Origin: an uncultured Pseudomonadales bacterium
Lineage (GTDB): Bacteria; Pseudomonadota; Gammaproteobacteria; Pseudomonadales; Azotimanducaceae
DNA length: 64,000 nt
Direction of reading: 5' to 3'
NCBI GenBank assembly: GCA_958296405.1
Contig: OY282519.1
Coordinates: 2,774,132-2,838,131 of the forward strand
The position numbers were made by a program, and so were the translations under genes. How positions within the stretch are numbered: position 1 is the first letter of the stretch; the number at the start of each line of letters is the position of its first letter. Of this stretch, positions 1 through 9,177 are shown in pieces. The notes under the pieces were generated by a model, which saw nothing but the letters and a program-made list of their open reading frames with translations, had not been told where the DNA came from and did not search any database.

Positions 1-2
1 CG

Positions 3-32
3 TTGACTTTGCCTCTGCCATGTTGCTATAAA
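3..32 (+). promoter_or_regulatory. Probable sigma-70 promoter of the HU gene
   Basis: A TTGACT hexamer at 3-8 and a TATAAA hexamer at 27-32 are separated by 18 bases, close to the sigma-70 consensus. The -10 lies 53 bases before the HU start codon. This is one of the best full promoters visible in an otherwise GC-rich window. The assignment rests on sequence pattern only. Confidence 0.6.
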
Positions 33-85
33 TCCCGTCGTTGCCCTTGGCATCACGCCCTTCTTCCCGTGCCAAAAGGACTCGC

Positions 86-358
86 ATGAACAAATCGGAA
101 CTCGTCGACCACATCAGCCAAGAGGCTGAGCTCCCACGGAGCGCCGCAGCCAGAGCTCTTGACGCGGCGTTGTCCGGCATCGCAAGCGCCTTGGAGCGGG
201 CCGAGCCCGTGGCGCTTGCCGGCTTTGGAACCTTCAATGTCCGCGAACGCGCCGCGCGCACCGGACGCAATCCGCAGACGGGCGACGCCATCGCCATCGC
301 CGCCTCCCGCGCGGCAGCCTTCAAGCCGGGCAAAGCGCTCAAAGACGCCCTGAACTGA
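86..358 (+). CDS. hupB: HU-family nucleoid DNA-binding protein
   Basis: This 90-residue protein is the normal length for HU, the small dimeric protein that bends DNA and compacts the nucleoid. The histone-like signature is clear at residues 46-65: GFGTF, then RERAARTGRNPQTG, which forms the DNA-embracing beta arm. The start at 86 is chosen over the in-frame upstream ATG at 41 because it gives the canonical N-terminus MNKSELV and has an AAAAGGA ribosome site 6 bases before it. The gene is followed 68 bases later by ppiD, reproducing the lon-hupB-ppiD order common in gammaproteobacteria; lon would lie off the left edge. Confidence 0.95.
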   Translation: MNKSELVDHISQEAELPRSAAARALDAALSGIASALERAEPVALAGFGTFNVRERAARTGRNPQTGDAIAIAASRAAAFKPGKALKDALN

Positions 359-426
359 TCTGCCTCGCCGCTTTCGATGGGCAAGACGCCGCGGCGTAGC
401 CGTGCATCGACCAAGCGGGGTGCTTG

Positions 427-2319
427 ATGCTCCAACGCATGCGCGACGGTGCCCAGACGCTGGGTGCCCGCATCCTTGTCGGCATCATCGTGGTGGTGTT
501 GACGGTGTTTGGCTTTGGCGCCTTCAACCTCTTTGCCGTGGGCGAACCCGTCGCGACGACGGTCGACGGCGTTGAGATCACCGAAGCGGCGGTGGAGGCC
601 GAGGCGGAGCGTCGCCGGCGGAGCATCTTGGATCAGCTCGGCGACGACGCAGACCCTTCCCTCATCGATGCCGCCGCGTTGCGCCAAGCCACCCTCGGTC
701 ACCTCGTGGATCGAACGCTGCTTGAGCAGTTCGCCGAAACGCTCGGCGTCTCCGTCTCCGAGGCGCGCCTGAACCGACAGATCGCAGCCAGCCCGGAATT
801 TCAGGTGGACGGGGCCTTCAACGAGGACCGCTTCCGGGCGGTCCTCGCCGGCGCCGGCTTCTCGCCGCTTTCCTACCAAGAGCGCGTGGCCGCTGACACG
901 CGGCTCACGCAGGTGACCAGCGGCATCGCCGACACCGCCTTGGTTGCGGACCATGAAGTGCGCGACGCCGCCCGCGTGGTGTTGCAGCGCCGCGACATCG
1001 CTTACCTGCCGGTGGCGCGGGAACCTTTCGCCGCAGCCGTTGAGTTGGCGGACGAGGAGATTGAGGCGCGCTACCGCGCCGAATTGGATCGCTACCGCAT
1101 ACCGGAGACCCTTGACGTGGAGTATGTGCGGCTGTCCTTCGCCGACGTGATGGCGGCGCAGGAGATCACCGCAGAGGCGTTGCGCTCCGCCTTTGACGCC
1201 GCGGAACAGGATCGATTGACGGCGCCTGACGCGAGCCGCCGGCGCGGGGCGCACATCCTGCTGCAGGTCGGCGACGAGCGCTCCGAAGCGGAAGCTGTGG
1301 CGCGCTTGGAGGCCACCCGGGCCGAGATCGAGGCCGGTGCGGACTTCGCTGACAAGGCCCGAGAACTCTCCGAAGACCCTGGCTCCGCGGCCGCCGGCGG
1401 CGATTTGGGCCTTTCTGAGCGCGATGCCTTCGTAGCGCCGTTCGCAGAGGCGCTGTGGGGGTTGGAACCGGGTGAGGTGTCGGCGCCGGTGATCACGGAG
1501 TTCGGCGCGCATCTCATCACTTTGCTTGACATCGAGGCAGCTGTGCCGCCAACGTTCGAGGCATCTCGCGATGCGCTCGAAGCGTCGCTGCGGCGCCAGC
1601 GCGCCGACGAGGACTTCGACGAGCGGCTGCGGCAAATGGACGAAATCGCGTTCGAGGAACCGGACACCTTGGCGGGCATCGAGCAGGCGCTCGCGCTCGC
1701 CATTGAAACCACCTCCAGCGTGACGCGGGACGCAGGAGAGGGACCGTTCGCGGATGCGGCGTTGCGGCGCGCGCTCTTTGAGGCCGATGTGCTCGCGGAA
1801 GGCTACAACAGCCCGGCCATCCGCGTGGGGGAGGATGCAGTGGTGGCGCGAGTCGCGGCGCGGCGCGAACCGTCGCAGCGCCCCCTCGAAGCGGTGCAAG
1901 CCGACATTCGCGAAGAAATGGTCGCCGAGCGCGGGCGCGAGCAAGCAGCCCTTGCCACCTTGGCCGCGCTGGCGCGGCTGCGCGAGGGCACGAGCGTCGC
2001 TGCCATCGCAGAGAGCTTGGGTGGTGAATGGCTCGTCCACGAGGGCGTCACGCGGTCTGCAGGCGGCATCCCACCAGCCGTTTTGGATGCGGCCTTCAAG
2101 CTCGACCCACCGGCTCCGGGCAATCGCTCGGCCATCGATGTGGAGACGCCGCCGGACGGCCATGCCTTGGTGGTCGTCACGCGCGTGCAGCCCGGCGACT
2201 ATGGGGCGATGACGGCAGCAGACCGCACCGAGCTGCGCGAACAGCTGGTCACCTTCGCCGAGGGGCGTGATCTTGATGCGCTGTTGGAATCCTTACGCAC
2301 GGACGCCGACATCGAGTGA
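427..2319 (+). CDS. ppiD: PpiD-type peptidyl-prolyl isomerase / periplasmic chaperone
   Basis: This 630-residue protein has the PpiD architecture: a short cytoplasmic N-terminus, one transmembrane anchor at about residues 15-34, a SurA-like N-terminal chaperone region, and a parvulin-type PPIase domain at about 270-370 (starting RGAHILL and ending near HLITLLDIE), followed by a long C-terminal region. PpiD sits on the periplasmic face of the inner membrane next to the Sec translocon and helps newly exported outer-membrane proteins. The length matches E. coli PpiD (about 620). The ATG at 427 is preferred to the TTG one codon upstream. Position directly after hupB supports the call. Whether the parvulin domain is catalytically active cannot be judged from sequence; the E. 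coli one is largely inactive. Confidence 0.93.
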   Translation: MLQRMRDGAQTLGARILVGIIVVVLTVFGFGAFNLFAVGEPVATTVDGVEITEAAVEAEAERRRRSILDQLGDDADPSLIDAAALRQATLGHLVDRTLLEQFAETLGVSVSEARLNRQIAASPEFQVDGAFNEDRFRAVLAGAGFSPLSYQERVAADTRLTQVTSGIADTALVADHEVRDAARVVLQRRDIAYLPVAREPFAAAVELADEEIEARYRAELDRYRIPETLDVEYVRLSFADVMAAQEITAEALRSAFDAAEQDRLTAPDASRRRGAHILLQVGDERSEAEAVARLEATRAEIEAGADFADKARELSEDPGSAAAGGDLGLSERDAFVAPFAEALWGLEPGEVSAPVITEFGAHLITLLDIEAAVPPTFEASRDALEASLRRQRADEDFDERLRQMDEIAFEEPDTLAGIEQALALAIETTSSVTRDAGEGPFADAALRRALFEADVLAEGYNSPAIRVGEDAVVARVAARREPSQRPLEAVQADIREEMVAERGREQAALATLAALARLREGTSVAAIAESLGGEWLVHEGVTRSAGGIPPAVLDAAFKLDPPAPGNRSAIDVETPPDGHALVVVTRVQPGDYGAMTAADRTELREQLVTFAEGRDLDALLESLRTDADIE

Positions 2320-2744
2320 GGGGCTAACGCCAGAACCCGCGCCGCTTGGGCAAGTTCCATCTGGCCCGTGATGGGCACTGCCACGAACCAAGGCCTGAGC
2401 GCGTCGCTGCGTTCCAGCGCGTTGGCCAGGCGCGAGCCATGCGCCAGCGGATTGGCGGCGACAGCAGCGTGGGCGAAGACCCTTGCGAGGTACGTCGCCG
2501 CTTTCTCGGGCAAGTTTTCAAGGGCCGAGCCGACGGCCGCGCCTTGTGTGGCGAGGGCGCCGGCGGGCAGTGTCGGGTTTGAACTGCCACAGCCCGCCGA
2601 CCGGCGTCGCCGGCATGTCAATGCCACGCGCCACCGCCGGCGCCCCACATGGTTGCGGGGCGCACTCTCGCGCTGCGACGACTGTGGCTTTGACCGGCCC
2701 CGGCCATGCTAAGCTCCAAGCTCCAGCCGTTGCATCGGCCCGCA
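2320..2744. other. 425-base gap without a convincing gene
   Basis: Open frames exist on both strands, but none has a recognisable family, and the longest minus-strand frame (2199-2648) runs antisense into the end of ppiD. Part of that frame, between about 2340 and 2590, looks vaguely protein-like, rich in Ala and Leu, so a decayed gene is possible. I see no terminator or RNA gene. The last bases, with TAAGCT at 2709-2714, may hold the promoter of the downstream transferase. Confidence 0.4.
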
Positions 2745-3440
2745 ATGCGTCCAGCGCTTCCGCTCACCCTCGTCATCGCCAACAAGAACTACTCCTCATG
2801 GTCTTTGCGCGCGTGGCTCGCCATGAAGGCAGCAGGCATCCCGTTCACCGAACGCATGGTGAAGTTCGAGTCGGCGGATTGGCGGGACAACATCGCCGCG
2901 CTGTCGCCAACTGGGCTGGTGCCAGTGCTCTGGGAGGGCGAACCGGGAAAGGGCTGCGCCACCTTCGATACCATCGCCATCATTGAGCGCTTGCACGAAC
3001 TGCAGCCAAACGCCGGCATCTGGCCCGCCGCCGCGGTGGCGCGCACCCGCGCCCGCTCCTTGGTGGCCGATTTCCACGCCGGCTGCCGGGCGCTGCGCGA
3101 AGCCATGCCCATGAACATCAGGAGCGCTCATCCAGACAAGGGCATGACACCGGCGGTGCGCGCCGACATCGAGCGGCTCACTGCGCTTTGGCGCGACACG
3201 CGCGCGCAATTCGGCGCTGACGGGCCGTTCTTGTTTGGCAGCGACTACTCGGCGGCGGACGCCTACTTCACGCCAGTGGCCTCGCGGTTCGCCACCTACG
3301 GGGTGGAACTGGACGCGGACACCCGTGCTTACCAGCAGGCGTTGCTGGACACGCCGGCCATGCGCGCGTGGACGGCGGCGGCGCTCAAAGAAACAGAGTT
3401 CGTACACATGGACGAGCCGTACGCGACGGCGCCTGGCTGA
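2745..3440 (+). CDS. Glutathione S-transferase family protein
   Basis: The 231-residue product has the GST layout. The N-terminal thioredoxin-like domain (about residues 1-85) carries NYSSWSLRAWL, where the Ser/Tyr cluster is the usual glutathione-activating position, and the cis-Pro segment LVPVLWEG. The all-alpha C-terminal domain begins near residue 95 with arginine-rich helices. The family conjugates or reduces small molecules with glutathione in the cytosol; the substrate cannot be told from sequence. An upstream in-frame ATG at 2706 would add a basic extension not typical of the family, so 2745 is used. The gene stands alone between ppiD and the methyltransferase-rnhA-dnaQ group. Confidence 0.85.
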   Translation: MRPALPLTLVIANKNYSSWSLRAWLAMKAAGIPFTERMVKFESADWRDNIAALSPTGLVPVLWEGEPGKGCATFDTIAIIERLHELQPNAGIWPAAAVARTRARSLVADFHAGCRALREAMPMNIRSAHPDKGMTPAVRADIERLTALWRDTRAQFGADGPFLFGSDYSAADAYFTPVASRFATYGVELDADTRAYQQALLDTPAMRAWTAAALKETEFVHMDEPYATAPG

Positions 3441-3580
3441 ACGGCATCGCTGCTCTCTTTCGCCCTCCCCCGGTCAACGGGTGAGTCAGCCCACTCCTGC
3501 GCCGTCAGGCGGCTTCCCGCGCTCTTCGCCGCCCAAGAGGACTTGCGCGGCCGCCTAGCGGCAGAGGACAATGCCGCCAT

Positions 3581-4396
3581 ATGCCAAGCCAACCGCTGGG
3601 AACACCGGGCATCGCCAAACCATGCGGCGCCAACGCGCCGGAGCGGGATGCCGTCGCCGCCCTCTCAGATTGGTTCGCGCAGGACTCTGGGCAGGCGCTC
3701 CTGCGCCGCGAAGCGGAACTCATCCGCGAGCGTGTGCGTCGCTTTCATGGCGATTCGATGCTATGGCTCGGCCCGGTGGAACAGGTCGTGGGAGCCACCT
3801 CCCGCTGCATGGTGCGCGCTCGCCTGCATGGCGCCCCCGCGGCGCCGGCCAACCCCTTGGGCGACGTGCCGGCGTGCGTTGTGGCACCAGCGTCGCTGCC
3901 AATCGCCTCGCACAGCATGGATGGCGTCGTGGTGCATCATGGCTTGGAGTACGCGCGCGACCCGCGCGCGGCCATCCGCGAAGTGGCGCGGGTCATCCGC
4001 CCAGGGGGGCGCTTGCTGGTGTGCTGCTTCAACCCCTTGTCGCTATGGCGTCTTGGCCCCCTGCATGGGCGGGTGCGCCCGGTGACGGCATGGCGCTTGA
4101 GCGACTGGCTGGCCGTGCTCGGCTTCCGCGACAGCCAAACGCGGTACCTGAACTACCGCGCCACGTTGAACCTCAAGCTCACGCATCCGCGTTGGAAGCG
4201 CTTGAGCGATTGGTTGGAGCGCAAACAAGCGCCAGTGGGCGGCGCGTACATGACTTTCGCCATCAAGGAAGCATTCGGCGCCACCACCCAAGGCCAAGAA
4301 TTGGCTGCGCGCGCCGCGCCGATGCCGGCGCTGTCGGTGCCCGGCGCGGCCAAGCTGGTGGCGTTCAGCCCACGGTCCACGCATGGCGGTCGCTGA
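3581..4396 (+). CDS. Class I SAM-dependent methyltransferase, YafS-like
   Basis: The 271-residue protein resembles a type 11 methyltransferase: after a variable N-terminus the stretch SMDGVVVHHGLEYARDP followed by REVARVIRPGGRLLV is the typical post-I region of class I methyltransferases. The glycine-rich SAM loop is degenerate here (WLGPVEQVVGAT), as in the E. coli YafS family. It lies 15 bases before rnhA, which overlaps dnaQ, giving the same order as E. coli yafS-rnhA-dnaQ and supporting orthology. The substrate of YafS is not established. The ATG at 3581 is the first reasonable start. Confidence 0.85.
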   Translation: MPSQPLGTPGIAKPCGANAPERDAVAALSDWFAQDSGQALLRREAELIRERVRRFHGDSMLWLGPVEQVVGATSRCMVRARLHGAPAAPANPLGDVPACVVAPASLPIASHSMDGVVVHHGLEYARDPRAAIREVARVIRPGGRLLVCCFNPLSLWRLGPLHGRVRPVTAWRLSDWLAVLGFRDSQTRYLNYRATLNLKLTHPRWKRLSDWLERKQAPVGGAYMTFAIKEAFGATTQGQELAARAAPMPALSVPGAAKLVAFSPRSTHGGR

Positions 4397-4411
4397 GCCG
4401 ACGCCGCCGCA

Positions 4412-4885
4412 TTGACCGTCCAAGTGGTAGACATCTTCACGGACGGCGCCTGCCGCGGGAACCCAGGCCCCGGCGGCTGGGCGGCACTCCTCAAGCGCGG
4501 CGGAGAGGAGCAGCGCCTGCAGGGGGCGGAGCCGCTCACCACCAACAATCGCATGGAGTTGATGGCCGCGATCGAGGCGTTGGCCGCGCTGGAAGGCCCT
4601 TGCCGAGCGCGCCTCACCACCGACTCTCAGTATGTGCGCCAAGGCATCACCCGCTGGATGAGCCGCTGGAAGGCGAATGGCTGGCGCACCGCGGCGCGCC
4701 AGCCAGTGAAGAATCGCGACCTGTGGGAGCGCCTCGACGAACTCGCACGGCGCCACCACATCGACTGGAAGTGGGTGAAGGGACACAGCGGCCACATTGA
4801 GAACGAAGCGGTGGATGCCGCAGCCAACGCGGCCATTGACGCGATGCTGAACGATGCGGCAGCCGCCGACGGCGGGCGCGCATGA
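4412..4885 (+). CDS. rnhA: Ribonuclease HI
   Basis: RNase HI cuts the RNA strand of RNA-DNA hybrids and removes R-loops and Okazaki primers. The full metal-binding set is present: Asp11 in [13 protein letters not shown], Glu49 in NNRMELMA, Asp71 in TTDSQYV, His125 in KGHSGH and Asp135 in ENEAVD. Each is one position beyond its E. coli counterpart (10, 48, 70, 124, 134). The product is 157 residues. The start must be the TTG at 4412, since no ATG precedes the first catalytic Asp; a GTG two codons later is the alternative. The stop overlaps the dnaQ start by four bases (ATGA), implying translational coupling. Confidence 0.97.
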   Translation: MTVQVVDIFTDGACRGNPGPGGWAALLKRGGEEQRLQGAEPLTTNNRMELMAAIEALAALEGPCRARLTTDSQYVRQGITRWMSRWKANGWRTAARQPVKNRDLWERLDELARRHHIDWKWVKGHSGHIENEAVDAAANAAIDAMLNDAAAADGGRA

Positions 4886-5595
4886 GGCAAGTCGTCCTCG
4901 ACACGGAGACCACTGGCCTCGAGCCCGAACGCGGTCATCGCGTGCTGGAGATCGGCGCTGTGGAGGTGATCGACCGGCGGCCCACCGGCGAACACTTCCA
5001 CCGCTACATCCATCCTCAACGCGACATTGACGATGCGGCCGCCGAGGTGCATGGGCTGACGCTGGAGTACTTGCGCGACAAGCCGAAGTTCGAGGAGGTG
5101 GCCCGCGAGTTCCTGGACTTCGTGCGCGACGCGGAAGTCATCATCCACAACGCGCCCTTCGACGTGTCGTTCATCGACTACGAACTGTCGCTGTTGCCGG
5201 ACGCGCCGACACAGATCACCGACATCTGCAAAGTGACGGATTCGTTGGCCTTGGCCCGGCACAAGCACCCAGGGCAACGGAACAACCTCGATGCCCTGTG
5301 CCGTCGCTACGAGGTGGACAACTCGCAGCGCGAGTTGCACGGCGCCTTGCTCGATGCGGAGATTTTGGCGGACGTTTACTTGGCCATGACGGGCGGCCAG
5401 GCATCGCTCTTCGCGTCCGACGCGCCGGGCGCGGATGCCGCCGCGGAGGAGTTCCGGCTGCCGGCGGACCGTCCGGCGCTCGTCATCGTGCGCGCCACCG
5501 AGGCCGAACGCGCTGCGCACGAAGCGCGGCTCGACAGCTTGGATGAGCAGTGCGAGGGCGGCAGCGTGTGGCGTCGGCTCGCCCGCGCCAGCTAG
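4882..5595 (+). CDS. dnaQ: DNA polymerase III epsilon subunit (3'-5' proofreading exonuclease)
   Basis: Epsilon is the proofreading exonuclease of the replicative polymerase core. The 237-residue product shows the DEDDh exonuclease motifs in order: Exo I DTETTGL at residues 7-13, Exo [13 protein letters not shown], and Exo [18 protein letters not shown] with the catalytic His and Asp. The C-terminal tail after about residue 185 is the region that binds the alpha subunit in E. coli. It starts inside the rnhA stop, unlike E. coli, where the two genes are divergent, so here they are probably one transcript. Confidence 0.96.
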   Translation: MRQVVLDTETTGLEPERGHRVLEIGAVEVIDRRPTGEHFHRYIHPQRDIDDAAAEVHGLTLEYLRDKPKFEEVAREFLDFVRDAEVIIHNAPFDVSFIDYELSLLPDAPTQITDICKVTDSLALARHKHPGQRNNLDALCRRYEVDNSQRELHGALLDAEILADVYLAMTGGQASLFASDAPGADAAAEEFRLPADRPALVIVRATEAERAAHEARLDSLDEQCEGGSVWRRLARAS

Positions 5596-5619
5596 CAACG
5601 GCGAAGGGAGGAAAGCGCC

Positions 5620-6477
5620 TTGTCGTATCACTGGCCGATTGAACCAGACCCATTTGAGTCCTTGACGAGCGCGCCGACGGACGCCGATGGCGGCGATGCG
5701 CTCTACTTCGCCTACATTGACGACGAGATCCTCTGCGTCAGCGAGGGTGGCGTGCCGCGGCCTGTCACCCGGGACGAGTTCCGGTGGCTGGACGTGGAAG
5801 TCTCTTGGAAGCATTTCCTGGGGCGCTGGCAGGGGCGCTCTTGCTACGCGCTGGCCATCACCGGCGCCGCGCCCCAAGGCTTCGCCCGGGTGGGGCTAAG
5901 GGCGTGGCTTGGGCGCGTGGAGCCGGCGTTCTTCTATCTGGCCGGCCGTGCCAAGCAGATCGTTGAATGGCACCGCGACCATCGCCACTGCGGGCGCTGT
6001 GGCGCCCCCATGAGCGAGCACGACGTGGACCGGGCCATGCACTGCGAAGGCTGCGGCCTGACGAGCTACCCGCGCATTTCGCCCAGCATCATCGTGCTGG
6101 TGCGCAACGGCGAGGAGATGCTGCTGGCGCGCAACGCCCGGTGGCCGGCGGGCATGTTCAGCACGCTGGCCGGCTTCGTCGAGCCGGGCGAGTCCATCGA
6201 ACAGACGGTGCATCGCGAGGTGCGCGAAGAGGTCGGCATCGCGGTCACCAATCTGCGCTACCTCGGCAGCCAGTCTTGGCCGTTCCCCAACTCGTTGATG
6301 CTCGGTTTCCACGCAGACTATGCCGGCGGAGACATCGTGTGCGCGGACGACGAAATCTCCGAAGCGCACTGGTTTCACTACAGCCGCCCGCCGAACGTGC
6401 CGCCGAGCACCGCCATCTCCGGTTGGCTGATCGATGCCTTCGTGAACGAGGCGCAAGGCGGTACCGCGCAGGGCTGA
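5620..6477 (+). CDS. nudC: NudC-type NAD(H) pyrophosphatase / RNA de-NADding Nudix hydrolase
   Basis: NudC hydrolyses NADH to NMNH and AMP and removes NAD caps from RNA. The 285-residue protein has the expected three parts: an N-terminal domain, a four-cysteine zinc ribbon (HCGRCGAP...HCEGCG), and a Nudix domain with the box GFVEPGESIEQTVHREVREEVG. The NudC-specific SQPWPFP signature is present as SQSWPFPNS, with Ser in place of Pro. Translation starts at the TTG at 5620, directly after a strong GGGAGGAAAG ribosome site. It follows dnaQ by 24 bases and may be co-transcribed. Confidence 0.95.
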   Translation: MSYHWPIEPDPFESLTSAPTDADGGDALYFAYIDDEILCVSEGGVPRPVTRDEFRWLDVEVSWKHFLGRWQGRSCYALAITGAAPQGFARVGLRAWLGRVEPAFFYLAGRAKQIVEWHRDHRHCGRCGAPMSEHDVDRAMHCEGCGLTSYPRISPSIIVLVRNGEEMLLARNARWPAGMFSTLAGFVEPGESIEQTVHREVREEVGIAVTNLRYLGSQSWPFPNSLMLGFHADYAGGDIVCADDEISEAHWFHYSRPPNVPPSTAISGWLIDAFVNEAQGGTAQG

Positions 6478-6567
6478 CGCCGGCGGCCGCAAGCGGCGTT
6501 TGAGCAGGGGCGCCGAGCGGCTGCGCGCACTGAAGCCAGCGCACCGTCCAGCACGGCCTCGGCGCCG

Positions 6568-6936
6568 CTAGGGCGGGGTGGCCATCGCAGCGCCGCCGAA
6601 CGCGGCCATCAGCGGGAAGGTGAGGGTGAGGTGGCCATCGGCGCGGAACTTGCCCGCCATGAACGCCGCGAACAAGTCGCCATCGCCGCCGAGCAGGGCA
6701 AGCGCCGTCTCCGGGCAATCGAAGCGAAACATGGCTTCGGCAGTAAGGCTGTCGTCGAAGTGGACGCCAGCGTCCGAGACGGAACACACCAACGGCGCCA
6801 AGTCGCCGATGGCGAGGGCCACGCGCACATCGCAGCCGCCGGCGACCCCGGCGCGGCCACGAGCGGCGAGGGCATCGCGCAAGCGAGCGCGCGTTTGCGC
6901 TGCGTTGTCGCCTGTCATGGGCTGTCCGCCTGTCAT
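6568..6936 (-). CDS. SCP2 sterol-carrier-domain protein
   Basis: This 122-residue reading frame matches the SCP2 fold: the segment LFAAFMAGKFRADG followed by hydrophobic LTLTFPLMAAFG is the typical C-terminal lipid-cradle part, with a weaker strand-rich region before it. SCP2 proteins bind lipids; bacterial members include the ubiquinone-pathway accessory factors UbiJ and UbiT, but this protein is too short and generic to assign to either. It is convergent with nudC and divergent from sohB. A second Met at residue 7 is an alternative start. Moderate confidence, because the gene is short and GC-rich. Confidence 0.7.
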   Translation of the reverse strand: MTGGQPMTGDNAAQTRARLRDALAARGRAGVAGGCDVRVALAIGDLAPLVCSVSDAGVHFDDSLTAEAMFRFDCPETALALLGGDGDLFAAFMAGKFRADGHLTLTFPLMAAFGGAAMATPP

Positions 6937-7036
6937 CTGTCCGCCTTGCGCCGTGTGGTAGATTACCGCGCTTCGCCGTGCTTGCCCGCCTTGCCGTTTT
7001 CCCGTCTTGCCGCGCTTCGCGGAGGGCGATCTTGGG

Positions 7037-8056
7037 ATGCTGATGGATTACCTGTTCGATTATCTCGGCTTTCTCGCCAAGACGGTGACCGTCCTCGCCG
7101 CCGGCTTGGTGCTGCTCGGCGCCGCGGCGGCGCGACGCCACCGACGCCCAGCCCCGCACATCGAAGTGATTTGCTTGAACGACCGGCTGCGTGAGCTGCG
7201 CAATGCGCTGCAGCAAGCGATTTCGGCGCCGGCGCAATTCAAGAAGCAGATCAAGCAAGAGAACAAGCAGGCCGAACGCGAGTTGAAGGCCGGCGACGAC
7301 AAGCCGCGCATCTTCGTCGTCAATTTCAAGGGCGACATCGAGGCATCCGCGCTGTTGAATCTACGCAACGAAATCACCGCCATTCTCACCAGCGCCAAGG
7401 ATGGCGACGAGGTGTTGGTGCGCATCGAGAGCGGCGGTGGTCTGGTGCATGCCTACGGCCTCGGCGCGTCGCAGCTAGCGCGCATCAAGAGCAAGGGCGT
7501 CCGCTTGGTGGCGGCCATCGACAAGGTGGCGGCGAGTGGCGGCTACCTCATGGCAGCCGTGGCAGACCGCATCCTCGCCGCGCCATTCGCCGTGGTCGGC
7601 TCCATCGGCGTTGCCGCGCAGCTGCCGAACCTGCATCGCTTGCTGAAGAAGCACGATGTGGACTTTGAAGTGCTCACCGCCGGCGAGCACAAACGCACGC
7701 TCACGGTGTTTGGGGAAAACACGGCAGCGGGGCGGGAGAAGTTCTTGGAGGAGTTGGAGGATGTCCACGCCCTCTTCAAGCAGTTCGTTGGCGACAATCG
7801 CCCGGAACTGGATGTCGCCGCGGTGGCGACCGGGGAGAGCTGGTACGGGCAACGCGCCATCGACCGCAACTTGGTGGATGAGGTAAGCACCTCGGACGAG
7901 TACCTGATGGCGGCTTGCGACGACAAGAACGTGTTCGAGGTGTCGTGGATTGAGCCCAAGAAGCCGATGGAGCGCATCGTCGAACGGATGGCCGAATCAG
8001 CGATTTGGCGGCGCGCGCTGGGTTGGCTGTCGGGCGGCGCGCGCGGCGTCGGCTAG
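7037..8056 (+). CDS. sohB: SohB-type membrane-bound S49 serine protease
   Basis: SohB is an inner-membrane peptidase related to signal-peptide peptidase. The 339-residue product has an N-terminal transmembrane helix (about residues 8-27), a charged S49 N-terminal extension rich in Lys/Glu, and the protease core. The Ser-Lys dyad is visible: Ser167 in AASGGYLMA and Lys219 in GEHKRTLTV, with the usual spacing for the family. The ATG at 7037 is used rather than the more upstream one at 7007. A second S49 protein, SppA, is encoded at 44.5-46.3 kb. Confidence 0.93.
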   Translation: MLMDYLFDYLGFLAKTVTVLAAGLVLLGAAAARRHRRPAPHIEVICLNDRLRELRNALQQAISAPAQFKKQIKQENKQAERELKAGDDKPRIFVVNFKGDIEASALLNLRNEITAILTSAKDGDEVLVRIESGGGLVHAYGLGASQLARIKSKGVRLVAAIDKVAASGGYLMAAVADRILAAPFAVVGSIGVAAQLPNLHRLLKKHDVDFEVLTAGEHKRTLTVFGENTAAGREKFLEELEDVHALFKQFVGDNRPELDVAAVATGESWYGQRAIDRNLVDEVSTSDEYLMAACDDKNVFEVSWIEPKKPMERIVERMAESAIWRRALGWLSGGARGVG

Positions 8057-8057
8057 A

Positions 8058-8117
8058 GGCACACACAGCGTAGGCCGCATAGGCCGCGCACAGGGTAAGG
8101 CCGCACACAGCATAAGG
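8058..8117. repeat. Short degenerate tandem repeats
   Basis: Between sohB and the reductase gene, a unit close to CACACAGCGTAGGCCG occurs about three times in imperfect form, with the last copy running into the AAGGAGAG ribosome site of the next gene. It may be slippage-prone leader sequence; no function is evident. Confidence 0.5.
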
Positions 8118-8127
8118 AGAGAAGTGG

Positions 8128-9123
8128 ATGAGCGTCTTCAAGGCATTCTGGGTGGAGAAGGACGCGGCCGGCGGCTTCCAACGCGCCGTCGTCGAGCGCG
8201 ACGACAGCGACCTGCCGGCCGGCGAACTGCTCGTGGAGGTGCGTTACTCCTCGCTCAACTACAAGGATGGCCTCTCGGCGAGCGGCAGCCCCGGCGTCAC
8301 CCGCAACTATCCACACACCCCAGGCATCGACGCTGCCGGCGTGGTGCTGCAATCCACGGATGCCGCCTTCAAGCCCGGCGATGAGGTCATCGCCATCGGC
8401 TTCGACCTTGGCATGAACACGCCCGGCGGCTTCGGCCAGCGCATCCGCATCCCCGCGGGTTGGGCCGTGCCATTGCCGAGCGGCTTGAGCCTTGAAGACA
8501 GCATGATCCTCGGCACCGCCGGCTTCACCGCAGCGCTGTGCGTGGACAAGCTGGAAGGCGCTGGAATGAAGCAGGACGGCGGCCCCGTGCTGGTGACCGG
8601 CGCCACCGGCGGGGTGGGCTCCGTGGCCGTCAAGCTCTTGAGCCAGCTTGGCTACGAGGTGCATGCCGTCACCGGCAAGGAGAGCCAGCACGGCTTCCTG
8701 CGCGGCTTGGGCGCGAGCGAGGTGCTGTCGCGGGAAGCGGCGTTGGAAGGCACCGGCAAGCCGCTCTTGCGCGAGACGTGGGGCGGCGTGGTGGACACCG
8801 TCGGCGGCGACATGTTATTCAACGGCGTGAAGTCGCTGAAGTACGGGGCGAGCCTCGCCGCCTGTGGGCTGGTCGCCTCGCCGGCGTTCTCCGCCACCGT
8901 GCTGCCTTTCATCCTGCGGCATGTGAACTTGCTCGGCGTGGACTCGGTGCAGTTGCCGCTGGCCGCCAAGCGCGACATCTGGGGCAGGCTCGCTGGCGCC
9001 TGGAAGCTCAGCGGCTTGGCCGAACTGAAGCGCAGCCTGACGCTGGACAGCCTGTCGGGCGCCATCGACGAGATTCTCGCCGGCCAAATGGTCGGGCGGG
9101 GCGTGGTGGACCTCTCCGCCTAA
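8128..9123 (+). CDS. acuI: Acrylyl-CoA reductase / YhdH-type quinone oxidoreductase
   Basis: A 331-residue zinc-independent medium-chain reductase of the YhdH/AcuI group. The N-terminus MSVFKAFWVEKD, the motif SSLNYKDGLSASG, the PGIDAAGVV segment and the nucleotide loop TGATGGVGSVAVKLL (about residues 157-171) are characteristic. In bacteria that use DMSP or 3-hydroxypropionate, AcuI reduces acrylyl-CoA to propionyl-CoA with NADPH and thereby detoxifies it. No other DMSP genes are near, so the metabolic setting is open. A strong AAGGAGAG ribosome site precedes the ATG. Confidence 0.9.
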   Translation: MSVFKAFWVEKDAAGGFQRAVVERDDSDLPAGELLVEVRYSSLNYKDGLSASGSPGVTRNYPHTPGIDAAGVVLQSTDAAFKPGDEVIAIGFDLGMNTPGGFGQRIRIPAGWAVPLPSGLSLEDSMILGTAGFTAALCVDKLEGAGMKQDGGPVLVTGATGGVGSVAVKLLSQLGYEVHAVTGKESQHGFLRGLGASEVLSREAALEGTGKPLLRETWGGVVDTVGGDMLFNGVKSLKYGASLAACGLVASPAFSATVLPFILRHVNLLGVDSVQLPLAAKRDIWGRLAGAWKLSGLAELKRSLTLDSLSGAIDEILAGQMVGRGVVDLSA

Positions 9124-9177
9124 GGGCGAATCGCGGCGCGGGCGCGTGGCGGAAACAGCGCCGCACCGGGCGCCGCG

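Noticed and set aside
2199-2648. 149-codon minus-strand frame after ppiD
   Set aside because: Part of it looks protein-like, but it runs into the antisense of ppiD, has no family match I recognise and no start signal; treated as a non-coding gap or decayed gene.
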